Part shown: positions 17,472 through 27,251 of the stretch, piece after piece | How positions within the stretch are numbered: position 1 is the first letter of the stretch | Layout: every line of letters starts with the position of its first letter | Assembly: GCA_019247305.1 (NCBI GenBank) | Contig: JAFAPC010000175.1 | Location: 1-58,201, forward strand | Source of the DNA: Pseudonocardiales bacterium | GTDB lineage: Bacteria; Actinomycetota; Actinomycetes; Mycobacteriales; Pseudonocardiaceae | Direction of reading: 5' to 3' | DNA: 58,201 nucleotides | Translations under genes and position numbers: made by a program | Notes under the pieces: generated by a model | The model's database searches: none | Told to the model about the DNA's origin: nothing | Seen by the model: the letters and a program-made list of their open reading frames with translations, nothing else

Positions 17472-18364
17472 GCCGGCACCGCCCCGGACACCAGCCGCGC
17501 ACTCCACTGCACGCCAACGCAGGCCAGCCCAGCGCCGATCACCAGCAGGACCTGACCCACCGGGGTCTGGCACAGCACCCGCACCGGAGCGGCACCCACC
17601 GCCTGGCCTAGCGCCAACCCGAGCAGCGGCAGCCCGGCCAGCACCGATGCGGTCGCTCGGGGTCCCGCGAGCCGGGACTGCACCTCGGCGGCGAAGCGCA
17701 CCCGATGCTCAGTATCGGAACGAACCGCTTCCAGCAGGTCTGCGAGCGGAATCCCGTGGCGGTCGGCCAGCGACCACGCATCGGCAAGCCGGTCCAACCA
17801 CGAGCGTAACGGCGCCGGACCAGTGCTGCGCAGCACCGTCGGGACGTCGCCGCCGAGGCTGGCCGTCGCGGCCACTGCGGACAGCACCCGGATGAGGTCG
17901 GTAGATCCCTCAGTGCCCATGGGGACGGGCCCCATGGGGGAGGGGCTCATGGTGGAGGACACCGTGGAGGGCCGATCGGCGTGGATGTCGGCGGCCGCCC
18001 GGAGCGCGTCGCCAGGATGGGCTCCGGCGCGCAGTTCCGCCACCAGCACCCCGAGGGCATCGGATAGGCCGGTGGCCGCGGTGGCTGCGACCCGGCGAGC
18101 CCGTCCGGCCCGCCAGCCCGCAGTGGCGGTCCCGGTCACCATGGCGGCGGCGAGTGCGCCACCTAAGCCGGCCAGCAGCGCACCCATCCCGGCGGCCAGG
18201 GCTAGCAGCAGTAGGCCGCAACGCCGCGCGGCCCAGCACCTGCTGGCCGCAGCCACCTGGGTTCCTAACCCTCGGCGGTGCAGCTCGGTGAGCCGGCTAC
18301 GACCCACCTCGGCCGGCCAGCACAGCGCCCCGGCCCCCAGCGCAGCCGCTGCCAGGCTCAGCAC
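17468..18364 (-). CDS. tadB: Type II secretion F-domain protein TadB
   Basis: 298 aa from GTG 18362-18364, overlapping the TadA stop by 7 bp. Hydrophobic segments lie at the N-terminus (LSLAAAALGAGAL), near residues 45-75 (CGLLLLALAAGMGALLAGLG) and at the C-terminus (VLLVIGAGLACVGVQW). The middle is a GspF-like helical domain (LSDALGVLVAELRAGAHPGDAL). Position between TadA and TadC is diagnostic. Confidence 0.85.
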   Translation of the reverse strand: MLSLAAAALGAGALCWPAEVGRSRLTELHRRGLGTQVAAASRCWAARRCGLLLLALAAGMGALLAGLGGALAAAMVTGTATAGWRAGRARRVAATAATGLSDALGVLVAELRAGAHPGDALRAAADIHADRPSTVSSTMSPSPMGPVPMGTEGSTDLIRVLSAVAATASLGGDVPTVLRSTGPAPLRSWLDRLADAWSLADRHGIPLADLLEAVRSDTEHRVRFAAEVQSRLAGPRATASVLAGLPLLGLALGQAVGAAPVRVLCQTPVGQVLLVIGAGLACVGVQWSARLVSGAVPA

Positions 18365-19551
18365 CCCACACCCCCGCCGTGGGCCTCGAGCAGCTCGTGC
18401 AGGCGGTGGCGCCCCGGTCCCCAGTGACCGTCTTGCCAGGCCGGAAGCACCCGAACCAGGTCGCCATCGCGCTCCAGCACGCCCACGGCGGCCAGTCCCC
18501 GCGCCCCGTCACGTCGCACCATGTGCAACACCACGTGCACGGCGGCGGCGAGCTGGCTATGCAGTGCATGGCGTGCCATGCCGCCTAGCGCGGCCAGCGC
18601 TTCCAACCGGGCAGGCACCTCGGCCGGGGAGTTCGCGTGCAGGGTTCCGGCGCCTCCTTGATGCCCGGTGTTGAGCGCGGCAAGCAGCTCACACACCTCC
18701 GCTCCCCGCACCTCCCCGACCACCAAGCGGTCTGGGCGCATCCGCAGTGCCTGGCGCACCAGATTGCGCAGTGTCACCTCGCCAGCGCCCTCGACGTTGG
18801 GTTGGCGGGTGGTCAACCGGACGACATGCGGATGCTCCGGCGCTAGTTCGGGCGCTTCTTCTACGCACACGATCCGCTCACTAGCGGGCACGCAGCCCAG
18901 CAAGGCGGCGAGCAAAGTAGTTTTTCCACTCCCCGTGCCCCCGACGACGAGGAAAGCCAGCCGGGCGGTGACGATGGCGCGCAGCAACCTGCCAGCCTCG
19001 GGTGACACGCTGCCCACCTGCTGCAGCGCGTCCAGCCCATGGGTGGTTTGCCGCAGCACGCGCAGCGAGATGCAGGTGCAGCCGCTGGCGATTGGCGGCA
19101 GCACGGCGTGCAGCCGGACGCCGCCGGGCAGCGGAGCATCGACGTAGGGTGAGGCGTCGTCCAGGCGGCGCCCCGCGGCCAACGCCAGCCGTTGGGCCAG
19201 CCGGCGCACCGCGTCGGGGTCGGCGAACCGCACCTCGGTGCGACGCAACTGCCCGCGCTGTTCGACCCATACCTCCTCGGGTGCGTTCACCAACACATCG
19301 GTGGTTTCCGGATCGGCCAGCAACGGTTCCAGCGGGCCGGCCCCGACGAGCTCTTGCTGCAGTTCACGTAGTGCCGAAAGGACCTGCAGATCGGCCAACA
19401 CACCGTCGGACTCGGCCCGCACCGCGGCCGCTACCGCGCCCGGAGTGACCTCGGCGCCAGCGGCGGCCAGCCGATGCCGAACTCGGTCAACCAGCGCTCC
19501 GGAGAACATCGGGCCCGCACTGGTGCTCATCTGGTGCGCAGAGGTGATCAC
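18358..19551 (-). CDS. tadA: TadA/CpaF-type secretion ATPase
   Basis: 397 aa from GTG 19549-19551, whose GTGA overlaps the CpaE-like stop; ATG 19530 is an alternative seven codons in. Walker A is VVGGTGSGKTTLLAALLG near residue 204, the Asp/Glu boxes follow (IVCVEEAPELAPEHPHVV), then Walker B RPDRLVVGEVRGAEV and the His box NTGHQGGAGTLHANS. This is the hexameric ATPase that powers pilus extension and retraction. Confidence 0.92.
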   Translation of the reverse strand: MITSAHQMSTSAGPMFSGALVDRVRHRLAAAGAEVTPGAVAAAVRAESDGVLADLQVLSALRELQQELVGAGPLEPLLADPETTDVLVNAPEEVWVEQRGQLRRTEVRFADPDAVRRLAQRLALAAGRRLDDASPYVDAPLPGGVRLHAVLPPIASGCTCISLRVLRQTTHGLDALQQVGSVSPEAGRLLRAIVTARLAFLVVGGTGSGKTTLLAALLGCVPASERIVCVEEAPELAPEHPHVVRLTTRQPNVEGAGEVTLRNLVRQALRMRPDRLVVGEVRGAEVCELLAALNTGHQGGAGTLHANSPAEVPARLEALAALGGMARHALHSQLAAAVHVVLHMVRRDGARGLAAVGVLERDGDLVRVLPAWQDGHWGPGRHRLHELLEAHGGGVGC

Positions 19552-20654
19552 GCCGCCCTCCCTAGGGGCCGACCCATACCGTCGAGTACCGCCAGTACCT
19601 GGCGGGCGGCGGTGGCCAGCGGTCCTCGAAAACGGCCTGGCACCGCACCGCGGTCCAGCGCACCACCCAACCCGGGCTGCGGGCGCATGGCGGCGAGCAC
19701 CGGAAGGTCCAGGGCACGGCTGACGTCGCGGGGAGTGATTCCACCCGGTGCCGGCCCCCGCACCACCACCTGCAGCGCAACGCCGTAACGCAGCACGCGC
19801 GCCGCTACCGTCGCCGCTGCCGCGCAGGCCCGCACCTCTGCCGGCACGATCAGCACTGCCAGATCTGCGGTCTCCAACGCCGCGGTACCCGGTTCGCAGG
19901 GATGCCGGGGCACATCGCACACCACGGTCTCCCCGGCGCGCCGTCCGGCGCTGCACACGGTGTGCACCGCGACCCCGGCTGGCTCTGGCCCGTCCCGGTC
20001 GCAAGACACCACGGTGAGCCCGCCGCGGCCGCCCAGGTGCGGCGTGGGGAGCGCCGCGTGCAACGCCGCGGCTGGCACCCGGCCGTTCCCCAGCGCGAGC
20101 CCGGACCAGCGCAGCCCGTCCATGTTCTCCACACCTAGGGCGAGGTCCAGGCCGCCGCCCAGCGCGTCACAGTCAACCAGCATGGCGTGGCGTCCTGCTC
20201 CGGCGACCGCCACCGCGACGGCGGTCGCGAACACCGACGCCCCGGCGCCACCGCGTCCGCCGAGCACCGCCAGCACTCGTCCCGGGTCGGCCGGTGTCTG
20301 GCTCGCATCGGCCAACGCGCCCACCAGCCACGTTTCCGCGTCCGGCAACACGGCTACGTGCTGGGCACCCACCGCGACCGCGCACCGCCAAGCCTTCGGG
20401 TCGCCGTCTGCGGAGACGATTACCACTCCGTCTCTGCGGGGTAGGCGGGCGCTGGCGCTAGCCATGGCCGCTGCCACGTCCAGCAGGAGCATCGGAGCGC
20501 AGTTCCACTGTTCTCGAACCGTCTCGGGGTCGGTGACCCGGTGCGGATCACATCCTGCCGCCGCCGCCAGCCGGACGACTTCGTCGGCCAGCCCACCGGG
20601 CTTCATGATTATTACTGGGCGTCGAGCGGTTGTCTGCCCACCGCTGATATTCAC
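19548..20654 (-). CDS. CpaE/Ssd-like septum-site or pilus-localisation ATPase
   Basis: 368 aa from GTG 20652-20654, preceded by GGGGA; a longer frame upstream is not coding-like. After an N-terminal receiver-like domain comes a MinD/ParA-type domain with deviant Walker A GGRGGAGASVFATAVAVAVA and MLVDCDALGGGLDLALG (Walker A'). This is the Rv3660c/Ssd class found at the head of actinobacterial Tad operons. It may place the pilus machine in the cell or affect division. Rv3660c is reported to inhibit septum formation when overexpressed. Confidence 0.83.
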   Translation of the reverse strand: MNISGGQTTARRPVIIMKPGGLADEVVRLAAAAGCDPHRVTDPETVREQWNCAPMLLLDVAAAMASASARLPRRDGVVIVSADGDPKAWRCAVAVGAQHVAVLPDAETWLVGALADASQTPADPGRVLAVLGGRGGAGASVFATAVAVAVAGAGRHAMLVDCDALGGGLDLALGVENMDGLRWSGLALGNGRVPAAALHAALPTPHLGGRGGLTVVSCDRDGPEPAGVAVHTVCSAGRRAGETVVCDVPRHPCEPGTAALETADLAVLIVPAEVRACAAAATVAARVLRYGVALQVVVRGPAPGGITPRDVSRALDLPVLAAMRPQPGLGGALDRGAVPGRFRGPLATAARQVLAVLDGMGRPLGRAA

Positions 20655-20812
20655 TGTTGTCCCCACAGCTGCCGGCCCCGTGCGCTCCGGGGCGTCCGAT
20701 GCCACTGTCAGCTGTCCAGCCCGGTCCGGCCAGCCCCTTATGATCAACATGTGGATAGGTGGCGCTGATGTGGATAACCATGGGGTGCGTCCGACCGTGG
20801 ACGTTGCCTCAT

Positions 20813-21631
20813 ATGCTGCCCGCCGTGAGCTCTGGTAGCCTGCCTCCGTCGGGCGTCGCGGCATTCTTCGACCTGGACAAGACCATCATCGCGAAGTCTA
20901 GTGCGTTTGTGTTCTCCCGAGCGTTCTTCCATGAAGGCTTGATCAACCGGCGTGCTGTGCTCAAGAGCACGTACGCCCAGTTCATGTATCTGCTGGCCGG
21001 GGCCGATGCCGAGCAGATGGAGCGGATGCGCGCGCACATCACCGCCCAATGCACTGGCTGGGACGTCGCCCAGGTGACGGCCATCGTCGAGGAAACGTTG
21101 CACGACGTTGTAGACCCGCTGGTGTACGCCGAGGCGACCGAGCTGATCGCCGCGCACCGCCAGCGAGGTGAGGACATCGTGGTGGTGTCGGCCTCGGGGG
21201 TGGAGGTCGTGCAGCCAATCGCCAAGATGATCGGTGCGACGCACACGGTGGCCACCCGCATGGTGACCAACAATGGTCAGTACACCGGTGAGGTGGAGTT
21301 CTATTGCGCGGGAGAGAATAAGGCACTAGCTGTGCGGCAGCTGGCGCAGGAGCAAGATTATGACCTGCCACGTTGCCATGCCTACTCCGACTCGATCACG
21401 GATCTGCCGCTGCTGGAGGCGGTCGGCCATCCGACGGCGGTGAACCCGGACCGGGCGCTACGCCGAGAGGCGCTCCAGCGGGGCTGGCCAGTAGTCGCAT
21501 TCTCCAGCCCGGTGTCGTTGCGGACCCGGATCCCGGCGCCCTCCGGTGCGCAGATCGCTGCGGCCGTGGGGTTGGGGGCGGTGGCCGCCGCTGGCGTTGC
21601 CTGGTACGGATTGCGGCGGCGACAGCGTTGA
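20813..21631 (+). CDS. HAD-superfamily IB hydrolase (SerB-like phosphatase)
   Basis: 272 aa from ATG 20813 (GTG 20825 also in frame). HAD motif I is AAFFDLDKTIIAKSS, motif II VVVSASG, motif III Lys in GENKALAV, and motif IV YSDSITDLPLLEAVG. This subfamily-IB set matches phosphoserine phosphatase-like enzymes. The C-terminus adds a helix and basic tail (AVGLGAVAAAGVAWYGLRRRQR), so it is probably membrane-anchored. It is the homologue of Rv3661, divergent from the Tad/Ssd operon in many actinobacteria. Substrate not known. Confidence 0.87.
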   Translation: MLPAVSSGSLPPSGVAAFFDLDKTIIAKSSAFVFSRAFFHEGLINRRAVLKSTYAQFMYLLAGADAEQMERMRAHITAQCTGWDVAQVTAIVEETLHDVVDPLVYAEATELIAAHRQRGEDIVVVSASGVEVVQPIAKMIGATHTVATRMVTNNGQYTGEVEFYCAGENKALAVRQLAQEQDYDLPRCHAYSDSITDLPLLEAVGHPTAVNPDRALRREALQRGWPVVAFSSPVSLRTRIPAPSGAQIAAAVGLGAVAAAGVAWYGLRRRQR

Positions 21632-22040
21632 CGGCGGTGTTGAGCTGGGTCGGCTCAACGGGACTTTACTTACTTCTCATGGGTGAAGATTTACTGTCAT
21701 TGATGCAAAGAGTAGTCAAGGAGGCCCCTGATCAGGTCTCTTGCTGTGTGCCCGGCCACGGAGTAGACAAGAGGCACGGACCTCTAGGAGGCCAGGGGCG
21801 GTGCGGGAGAGAAGCATTGTCCACCCCGACTAGGGCTCTGTGTGCGGACGCCGGGTAGCCCACGCGCAGCACGCCGCGGGAGGCTTGTCGTCGAGGGTCT
21901 GCGTGCCGCGTCCAGTGTGGACACGGGCGCCGAGACACCGATGGATACGACACGAGTTGCACGCTTGGTAACCAGGTGGTTCGTGCGGACAGCGGCGCTA
22001 CTGGAGCTTGTGATGAGTTGCCAGTAGCGCCGCGGTCATC
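21632..22040. other. Gene-free interval
   Basis: No coding frame with normal codon bias. It holds GAGGCCCCTGATCAG and further on GAGGCCAGGGGC, which could form a weak hairpin, but nothing firm. The DUF397 partner usually found beside a DUF5753 XRE gene is not here. Confidence 0.4.
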
Positions 22041-22916
22041 TCACGCGGGGTCGTCAGGGTCTTCGCAGTTCGCGGACAGTTCAGCTGCCAAGGTGGCGAT
22101 CAGCTCTCGGGATTCTTCCTCGTCCAGCGCGGTCTTCGCCAGCGTCCCCAAGATGCGCTGGTAGGCCTCGATCTCTTCGGGCTTGTTCAAGAACAGGCAG
22201 GAGGCCTCGCTTTCCAGGTAGACTACCGGCTTGAAATCGGCGAACTCCATGAGAGTGAACGCCCCAGCCATCGCGGCGTGAGCGCCCTGCGCGGCGGGAA
22301 TCACCTGCATCGTGAGGTAGGGGCGCAGTGACATCCGCAGTAGGTGATCCACCTGCTCGAACATCACCGCAGGACCGCCGACCGGCAGCCGCAGCACGAA
22401 CTCGTGCAGGTAGAAGGTGAAGTGCGCCGGGCGCTCCCGGCTGAACAGGCTCTGGCGGCCCAGCCTGGCCGCCACCCGGCCGTCGATTTCCTCCGCCGGC
22501 ACCGTCCCGGCCTCTTTGATCAGCGCGCGGGCGTAGTCGCCGGTCTGCAGCAGACCTGGCACCACGGTTGACTGGAAGTCGCTGATGGCGACCGCCTTGG
22601 TCTCGTGGCCGATCAAGAGGATGAGCTGCTCGGGGAGCCGGGAGCCGTGTCGCTGCCACCAGCCCGGGGCCTGCTTCTCGTGGCACAGCTCAAGTAGCCG
22701 GTCACGCTCGGTGCCCGTCACCCGGCACATGTCCAGAAATTCCAATACCTGCGACTCGGTGGCGTTACGCTTGCCAGACAGCAGCCGCGACACCAGGCTC
22801 GGTGACCAGCCAAGCTGGCGCGCGGCTTGCTCGCCGGTCAATCCAGCGTGCTTCATGGCCTGGCGCAGTCCCTCGCCGAGCGCGCGGTTGCGGATCGTTG
22901 GTTCGCGGTCTTGCAT
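22041..22916 (-). CDS. XRE-family regulator with DUF5753 domain
   Basis: 291 aa. The helix-turn-helix is GLRQAMKHAGLTGEQAARQLGWSPSLVSRLLSGKR near residues 14-49 and the rest is a DUF5753 domain (VPGLLQTGDYARALIKEAGT, EQVDHLLRMSLRPYLTMQVIP). Such genes (Scr1/WhiJ-like) are usually paired with a small DUF397 protein; here none is adjacent, so it is an orphan. These regulators affect differentiation and secondary metabolism in streptomycetes, but the target here is unknown. Confidence 0.88.
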   Translation of the reverse strand: MQDREPTIRNRALGEGLRQAMKHAGLTGEQAARQLGWSPSLVSRLLSGKRNATESQVLEFLDMCRVTGTERDRLLELCHEKQAPGWWQRHGSRLPEQLILLIGHETKAVAISDFQSTVVPGLLQTGDYARALIKEAGTVPAEEIDGRVAARLGRQSLFSRERPAHFTFYLHEFVLRLPVGGPAVMFEQVDHLLRMSLRPYLTMQVIPAAQGAHAAMAGAFTLMEFADFKPVVYLESEASCLFLNKPEEIEAYQRILGTLAKTALDEEESRELIATLAAELSANCEDPDDPA

Positions 22917-23280
22917 GGCAACCTCCCGTCATGACTCTAGACCCGTGAGTTGACAGATTTTGTACCGACATCCACCATGTCATCAAAACAGGTATTGCGT
23001 AGTTCGGGGTCAACCAGCGTGAGTCAACCAGTGCGGGTCAACCAGTGCGGGTCAACCAGTGCTCTGCCACGACGTGACGACGACCCCGCGCTGGCCGAGG
23101 GCTCAAGCGGTGAGCCCCTCACGGTCGTCAACCGGGCGCATAACGATGGGTGATCAGCAGATTTCGCCTTGTCGCCAGATGACGGTAACGGTGGCTCGGC
23201 GGCAGCGATGATACTACCGTCATGATCTGACCGTGCCGAATGCGGCACAGGCCGAATGCGACACAGGAGGTTCTCCCGCG
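22917..23280. promoter_or_regulatory. Intergenic region between XRE regulator and acs
   Basis: Two divergent promoters must lie here. It contains four tandem 14-bp repeats at 23009-23064. A strong AGGAGG at about 23266 serves acs. No clear -10/-35 pair is called. Confidence 0.5.
23009..23064 (+). repeat. Four tandem 14-bp repeats GTCAACCAGTGCGG
   Basis: Units at 23009-23022 (GTCAACCAGCGTGA), 23023-23036 and 23037-23050 (both GTCAACCAGTGCGG), and 23051-23064 (ending CTC). They lie about 220 bp upstream of acs and 90 bp upstream of the divergent XRE start. Confidence 0.9.
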
Positions 23281-25257
23281 ATGGGTGACCCGAGCCAGCG
23301 ACTCGATAATCTGCTCACCGAGAGCCGCGCGTTCCCCCCGAGCGGGGCCTTCGCCGCGCAGGCGAACGTCACCGGTGCGCTCTACGATCAGGCGGACGCG
23401 GACTGGGAGGCTTTCTGGGCGCAGCAGGCGCACCGGCTGTCCTGGCATACCGACTTCGAGCAGGTCCTTGACTGGTCCAACCCGCCGTTCGCCCGATGGT
23501 TCCTCGGCGGCAAACTCAATGTCGCCTACAACTGCGTGGACCGGCACGTCGAGGACGGTCACGGTGAGCAGGTCGCTTTCCACTGGGAGGGCGAGCCGGG
23601 CGATACCCGCACCATCACCTACGCTGATCTACGGCGTGAAGTCTGCAAGACGGCCAACGCCTTGCTCGCGCTGGGCTTGCGGGCCGGGGACCGGGTGGCC
23701 ATCCAGCTACCGATGATCCCCGAGGCAGTCTTCGCCATGCTTGCCTGCGCCCGGCTCGGCATGCCGCACAGCGTGGTGTTCGGGGGGTTCTCCGCCGAGT
23801 CGCTGCGCCAGCGGGTCAACGACGCGCAGGCCAAGCTGGTGATCACCGCCGATGGCCAGTACCGGCGGGGCAGCGCAGCCCCGTTGAAGGCCAACGCCGA
23901 CGAGGCGCTGCGGGACACCCCGACAGTGCGCCATGTCCTCGTGGTCAAGCGCACTGATACCGACGTCGGCTGGACCGAGGGCCGTGACTTGTGGTGGCAC
24001 GAGCTAGTGGATTCCCAGTCTGACCAGCACGTCTGCGAGCCGTTCGACAGCGAGCACCCGCTGTTCATCCTCTACACCTCGGGCACCACCGGAAAGCCCA
24101 AGGGTATCCTGCATACCTGCGGTGGCTACCTCACTCACTGTGCCTACACCCACCACGCTGTCTTCGATCACAAGGCCGGCCAGGACGTCTACTGGTGCAC
24201 CGCCGATATCGGCTGGGTCACCGGGCATAGTTACATCGTCTACGGGCCGCTGGCCAACCGCGCCACGTCGATCATGTATGAGGGCACCCCGAACACCCCG
24301 CATTAGGGCCGGCACTGGGAGATCGTGCAGCGCTATGGCGTCACGACCTACTACACCGCGCCGACCCTGATCCGCACCTTCATGAAGTGGGGCAGTCATA
24401 TCCCGGAAAAGTACGACCTCTCTTCACTGCGGCTGCTGGGCAGCGTCGGGGAGCCGATCAACCCCGAGGCCTGGATGTGGTACCGGGAGCACATCGGCAA
24501 CGATCGCTGCCCGATCGCGGACACCTGGTGGCAGACTGAGACTGGCGCGATCATGATCTCACCACTGCCCGGCGTCACCGCGACGAAACCGGGCTCGGCG
24601 ATGCGCCCGCTGCCCGGCATCAGTGCCACCGTGGTGGACGCCTCCGGAGTCCCGGTCGGCCGCGGTGAGGGCGGCTATCTGGTGCTGGACAAGCCCTGGC
24701 CCGGGATGTTGCGCACCATCTGGGGCGATGATGAGCGGTACCGCCAGACCTACTGGTCCCGCTTCGCTGCGCAGGGCTACTACTTTGCGGGGGACGGCGC
24801 CAAGTACGACGACGACGGCGCGATCTGGCTGCTAGGCCGGGTAGATGACGTGATGAACATCTCCGGGCACCGGATCTCCACCACCGAGGTGGAGTCCGCT
24901 CTGGTCTCGCATCCGACAGTGGCCGAGGCCGCCGTGGTCGGCGCCCCCGACCCGATCACCGGGCAGGGCATCGTCGCGTTCGTGATTTTGCGCGGCCACG
25001 TCGCCCAGAATGAGGCACAAGGCGCAGAGGCGATCAAGGCGCTGCGCAACCACGTGGCCACCCAGATCGGCGCGATCGCCAAGCCGAGGCAGATCATGGT
25101 CGTCGCGGACCTGCCAAAAACCCGATCCGGCAAGATTATGCGTCGCCTGCTGCGCGACGTCGCCGAACACCGCGAAATCGGCGACGTCACCACCCTGGCC
25201 GACTCCTCCGTCATGGACCTCATCTCCGCCGGCATGCGCTCCGGCACCAAAGAGTAG
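23281..25257 (+). pseudogene. acsA: Acetyl-CoA synthetase interrupted by an in-frame TAG
   Basis: Start ATG 23281 has AGGAGG upstream. The protein is a full acyl-CoA synthetase: YTSGTTGKPKGILHTCGGYL near residue 265, [51 protein letters not shown] and the acetylatable lysine in [10 protein letters not shown]. Codon 342 is TAG (24304-24306), inside the conserved run TPNTPH-stop-GRHWEIV where relatives have Gln or Glu; the reading frame is unbroken on both sides. One base change (CAG or GAG to TAG) explains it. If real, only the first 341 residues are made unless TAG is read through. The total would be 658 residues. Confidence 0.85.
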
Positions 25258-25338
25258 TTGGTAGCTCTTCAAGGACTGCCAACCCCGGTTCGGGGCGTCT
25301 CAAACGACGGCCAGCCCACCTGCGGGCATGCTGGACAG

Positions 25339-25779
25339 ATGTCCGATATGTTGTTGGTGTGTGGCTCGGTCTCGATTCCTGAGACTGAGCTGCGGTGGCG
25401 CTTTTCTCGCGCAAGCGGGCCGGGCGGGCAAGGGGTGAATACCACCGATTCGCGCGTCGAACTGATCTTCGATGTGGCGGCCAGCGCGGCGTTCACCCCA
25501 GCGCAGCGTGCTCGAATCGTGGAGCGTCTGGGCGGGCGACTGATCGACGGCGTGTTCACGGTCGTGGCCGCCGAGCACCGCTCCCAGCTGCGCAACCGGG
25601 AAGTGGCGCGAGTCCGGCTCGCCGCGATACTTCGTCAGGCGCTGCTTCCGGACCCACCGACGCGCCGTCCCACCCACCCCTCCCGGGCCGCGCGGGAACG
25701 CCGCCTGGCCGACAAGCGCCGCCGCGGTGCGGTGAAGCGATTCCGCGGTCCACCAGGAGAGTGCGGCGGCCACCCCTAG
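25339..25779 (+). CDS. arfB: ArfB/YaeJ-type peptidyl-tRNA hydrolase
   Basis: 146 aa from ATG 25339. The catalytic GGQ loop (SRASGPGGQGVNTTDSRVEL) lies at residues 29-31, as in the one-domain release-factor homologues, and the C-terminus is the long basic tail (RRLADKRRRGAVKRF) that enters the mRNA channel of a stalled ribosome. It frees nascent chains from ribosomes stuck without a stop codon. The length matches the 140-aa family. Confidence 0.9.
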   Translation: MSDMLLVCGSVSIPETELRWRFSRASGPGGQGVNTTDSRVELIFDVAASAAFTPAQRARIVERLGGRLIDGVFTVVAAEHRSQLRNREVARVRLAAILRQALLPDPPTRRPTHPSRAARERRLADKRRRGAVKRFRGPPGECGGHP

Positions 25780-25947
25780 GTGCCCACGGGCCGCCGAGGT
25801 GATCGGCGACATACAGTAACTCGGCTTAACAGGGCCGTGTGCGCTCAACAGCGCCGTGTGCCGTCGAGGGACGCGAGAGTGTGTCTAATCGGGGTGCCCG
25901 TCGAGGGTGACGGTTCAGACCGCGGCACCGGCCGGATAGTGGGTCTG

Positions 25948-26724
25948 GTGAGCGCCACCCCACCCGCGGCCTTCCGGGAACGGGACAGCTACGCGATCAC
26001 CGCTGACCGGTTGCGGCTGGCCTGGCCGGAGGTCCTCGATCCCCGGCATGCCCAAGCCGGGAGGCGGTCCGGCGATGGGATCAACGAGCTGACGATCCTG
26101 CATGTGTCGGATCCTCAGTTCGGCCGCCACCATCTCTTCGGGGGCAATGGACTGACCCCGGCTGATCAAGCCTACGACACCCTGTTCCAACGGCTGCACG
26201 ACGACCTTATCCAGCGAGTTCGAGCAGGTGGTGGACTTCCTGACCGCGCTGACCGAGGCGGCGCAGCTGTCCCGCCGGCAGGTGACCATCGTACCCGGCA
26301 ATCACGACGTCAACCGAAAGGCTTGCGCCGCCTACTTCCAGGAGCAAGAGGCGGACGAGCACGAGCCGTGGACCCTGTTCGAGATGCCCGATCTCGCGGT
26401 GGTGGTGGCCGGGTTGAACTCGACGGTGAGGTCACCGACGAGAACCTCCAGCCCTTCGTGCGGCGTGTGCACCATCAGTTCGCCTCGGCCGACCCCTCGG
26501 TGCGCTCGGAACTGGTCTACAGCGGCCACCCGGTCACCGATAAGTCGGTGACCGAGGCCCGGCGCCATGCGCTGCTGCTGCCCGATGGTTCCTTCAAGCT
26601 CGAGGGCGACCCGGGCCGCTCCCTGTGGTGGGCGATCAAGCAGTGCCGCTTTGAGCCCGGTGAGCTTGACCCCGACGACCCCACGATCCGGCGGCTTCCC
26701 CCCGACGCCCCCATCCCTCGCTGA
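25948..26724 (+). pseudogene. Metallophosphoesterase, decayed by deletions and compensating frameshifts
   Basis: From GTG 25948 one frame stays open to 26724. Its first part has the metal motif ELTILHVSDPQFGRHH. Between about 26226 and 26425 the recognisable protein lies in the next frame (VTIVPGNHDVNRKACAAYF, the GNHD motif, and DLAVVVAGLNST). The original frame resumes with ENLQPFVRR. The GD(L/I) motif expected between the first two is missing, and at EHEPWTLFEM a further piece seems lost. It cannot fold as a working calcineurin-like phosphoesterase. Confidence 0.75.
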
Positions 26725-26781
26725 GCACCGTGGGATACCGCGGTCAACCGCGCCGTAGTGTGAGGCAGTAGGATCGCGCCC

Positions 26782-27201
26782 GTGCTGAACGAGGATCTCG
26801 AGTCGCGGTTTGCCAGGCTGGAGCATGAGGTGGGCCGGCTGCGCGAAGACGTCGCTTCCGCCCGGGCGCTCGCGGCGCTGGCCGACCGCGACGTGGCTGA
26901 ACTCCGCACCGAGATGCGGGGCTACCGCCAAGTCCTCAACGCGCTGCGCGAGACCCAGTTGGAGCAGGGCCAGCAGATCAGCGAACTGCGCGTGGAGATG
27001 CGCCAGGAGATCAGCGAACTGCGTCAGGAGATCAACGGACTGGGCCGGGAAGTCGACGGCCTGCGCGAGGAGATGCGTGCGGGTTTCGCCAGACAGGACC
27101 AGGAGATGCGTGAGGGCTTCGCCCTGCAGGCCGCTGGCATGGCACAGATCACCGCGCTGCTCACAAAGATCATCGATTCGGACCACGGCGAGAGCGGGTA
27201 A
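26782..27201 (+). CDS. Coiled-coil hypothetical protein
   Basis: 139 aa from GTG 26782. Almost the whole chain is heptad-like and charged (LESRFARLEHEVGRLREDV, ISELRQEINGLGREVDGLREEM), so a long coiled coil of about 120 residues is likely. There is an internal near-repeat of the ISELR.EMRQE unit. No catalytic motif. Similar short coiled-coil proteins are common in this order, function unknown. Confidence 0.7.
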   Translation: MLNEDLESRFARLEHEVGRLREDVASARALAALADRDVAELRTEMRGYRQVLNALRETQLEQGQQISELRVEMRQEISELRQEINGLGREVDGLREEMRAGFARQDQEMREGFALQAAGMAQITALLTKIIDSDHGESG

Positions 27202-27210
27202 AAAACCCGC
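27194..27210. terminator. Small hairpin between convergent genes
   Basis: GCGGGT (27194-27199) pairs with ACCCGC (27205-27210) over AAAAA, just at the stop of the coiled-coil gene and 40 bp before the convergent TPR regulator stop. Confidence 0.4.
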
Positions 27211-27251
27211 CGCGGGAGCGGACCGCTGCGACGGTCTGGGGCGCGGTGCCC

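Noticed and set aside
16516..17895. Plus-strand frame of 459 codons over the Tad genes
   Set aside because: Opposite to tadB/tadC and the pilin genes, which have membrane helices and pilin motifs; very Ala/Pro/Arg-rich.
23009..23064. CRISPR array
   Set aside because: 14-bp units directly abut with no spacers.
24304..24306. Pyrrolysine at the acs amber codon
   Set aside because: The residue is Gln/Glu in relatives, not Lys-like, and no pyl genes are in the window.
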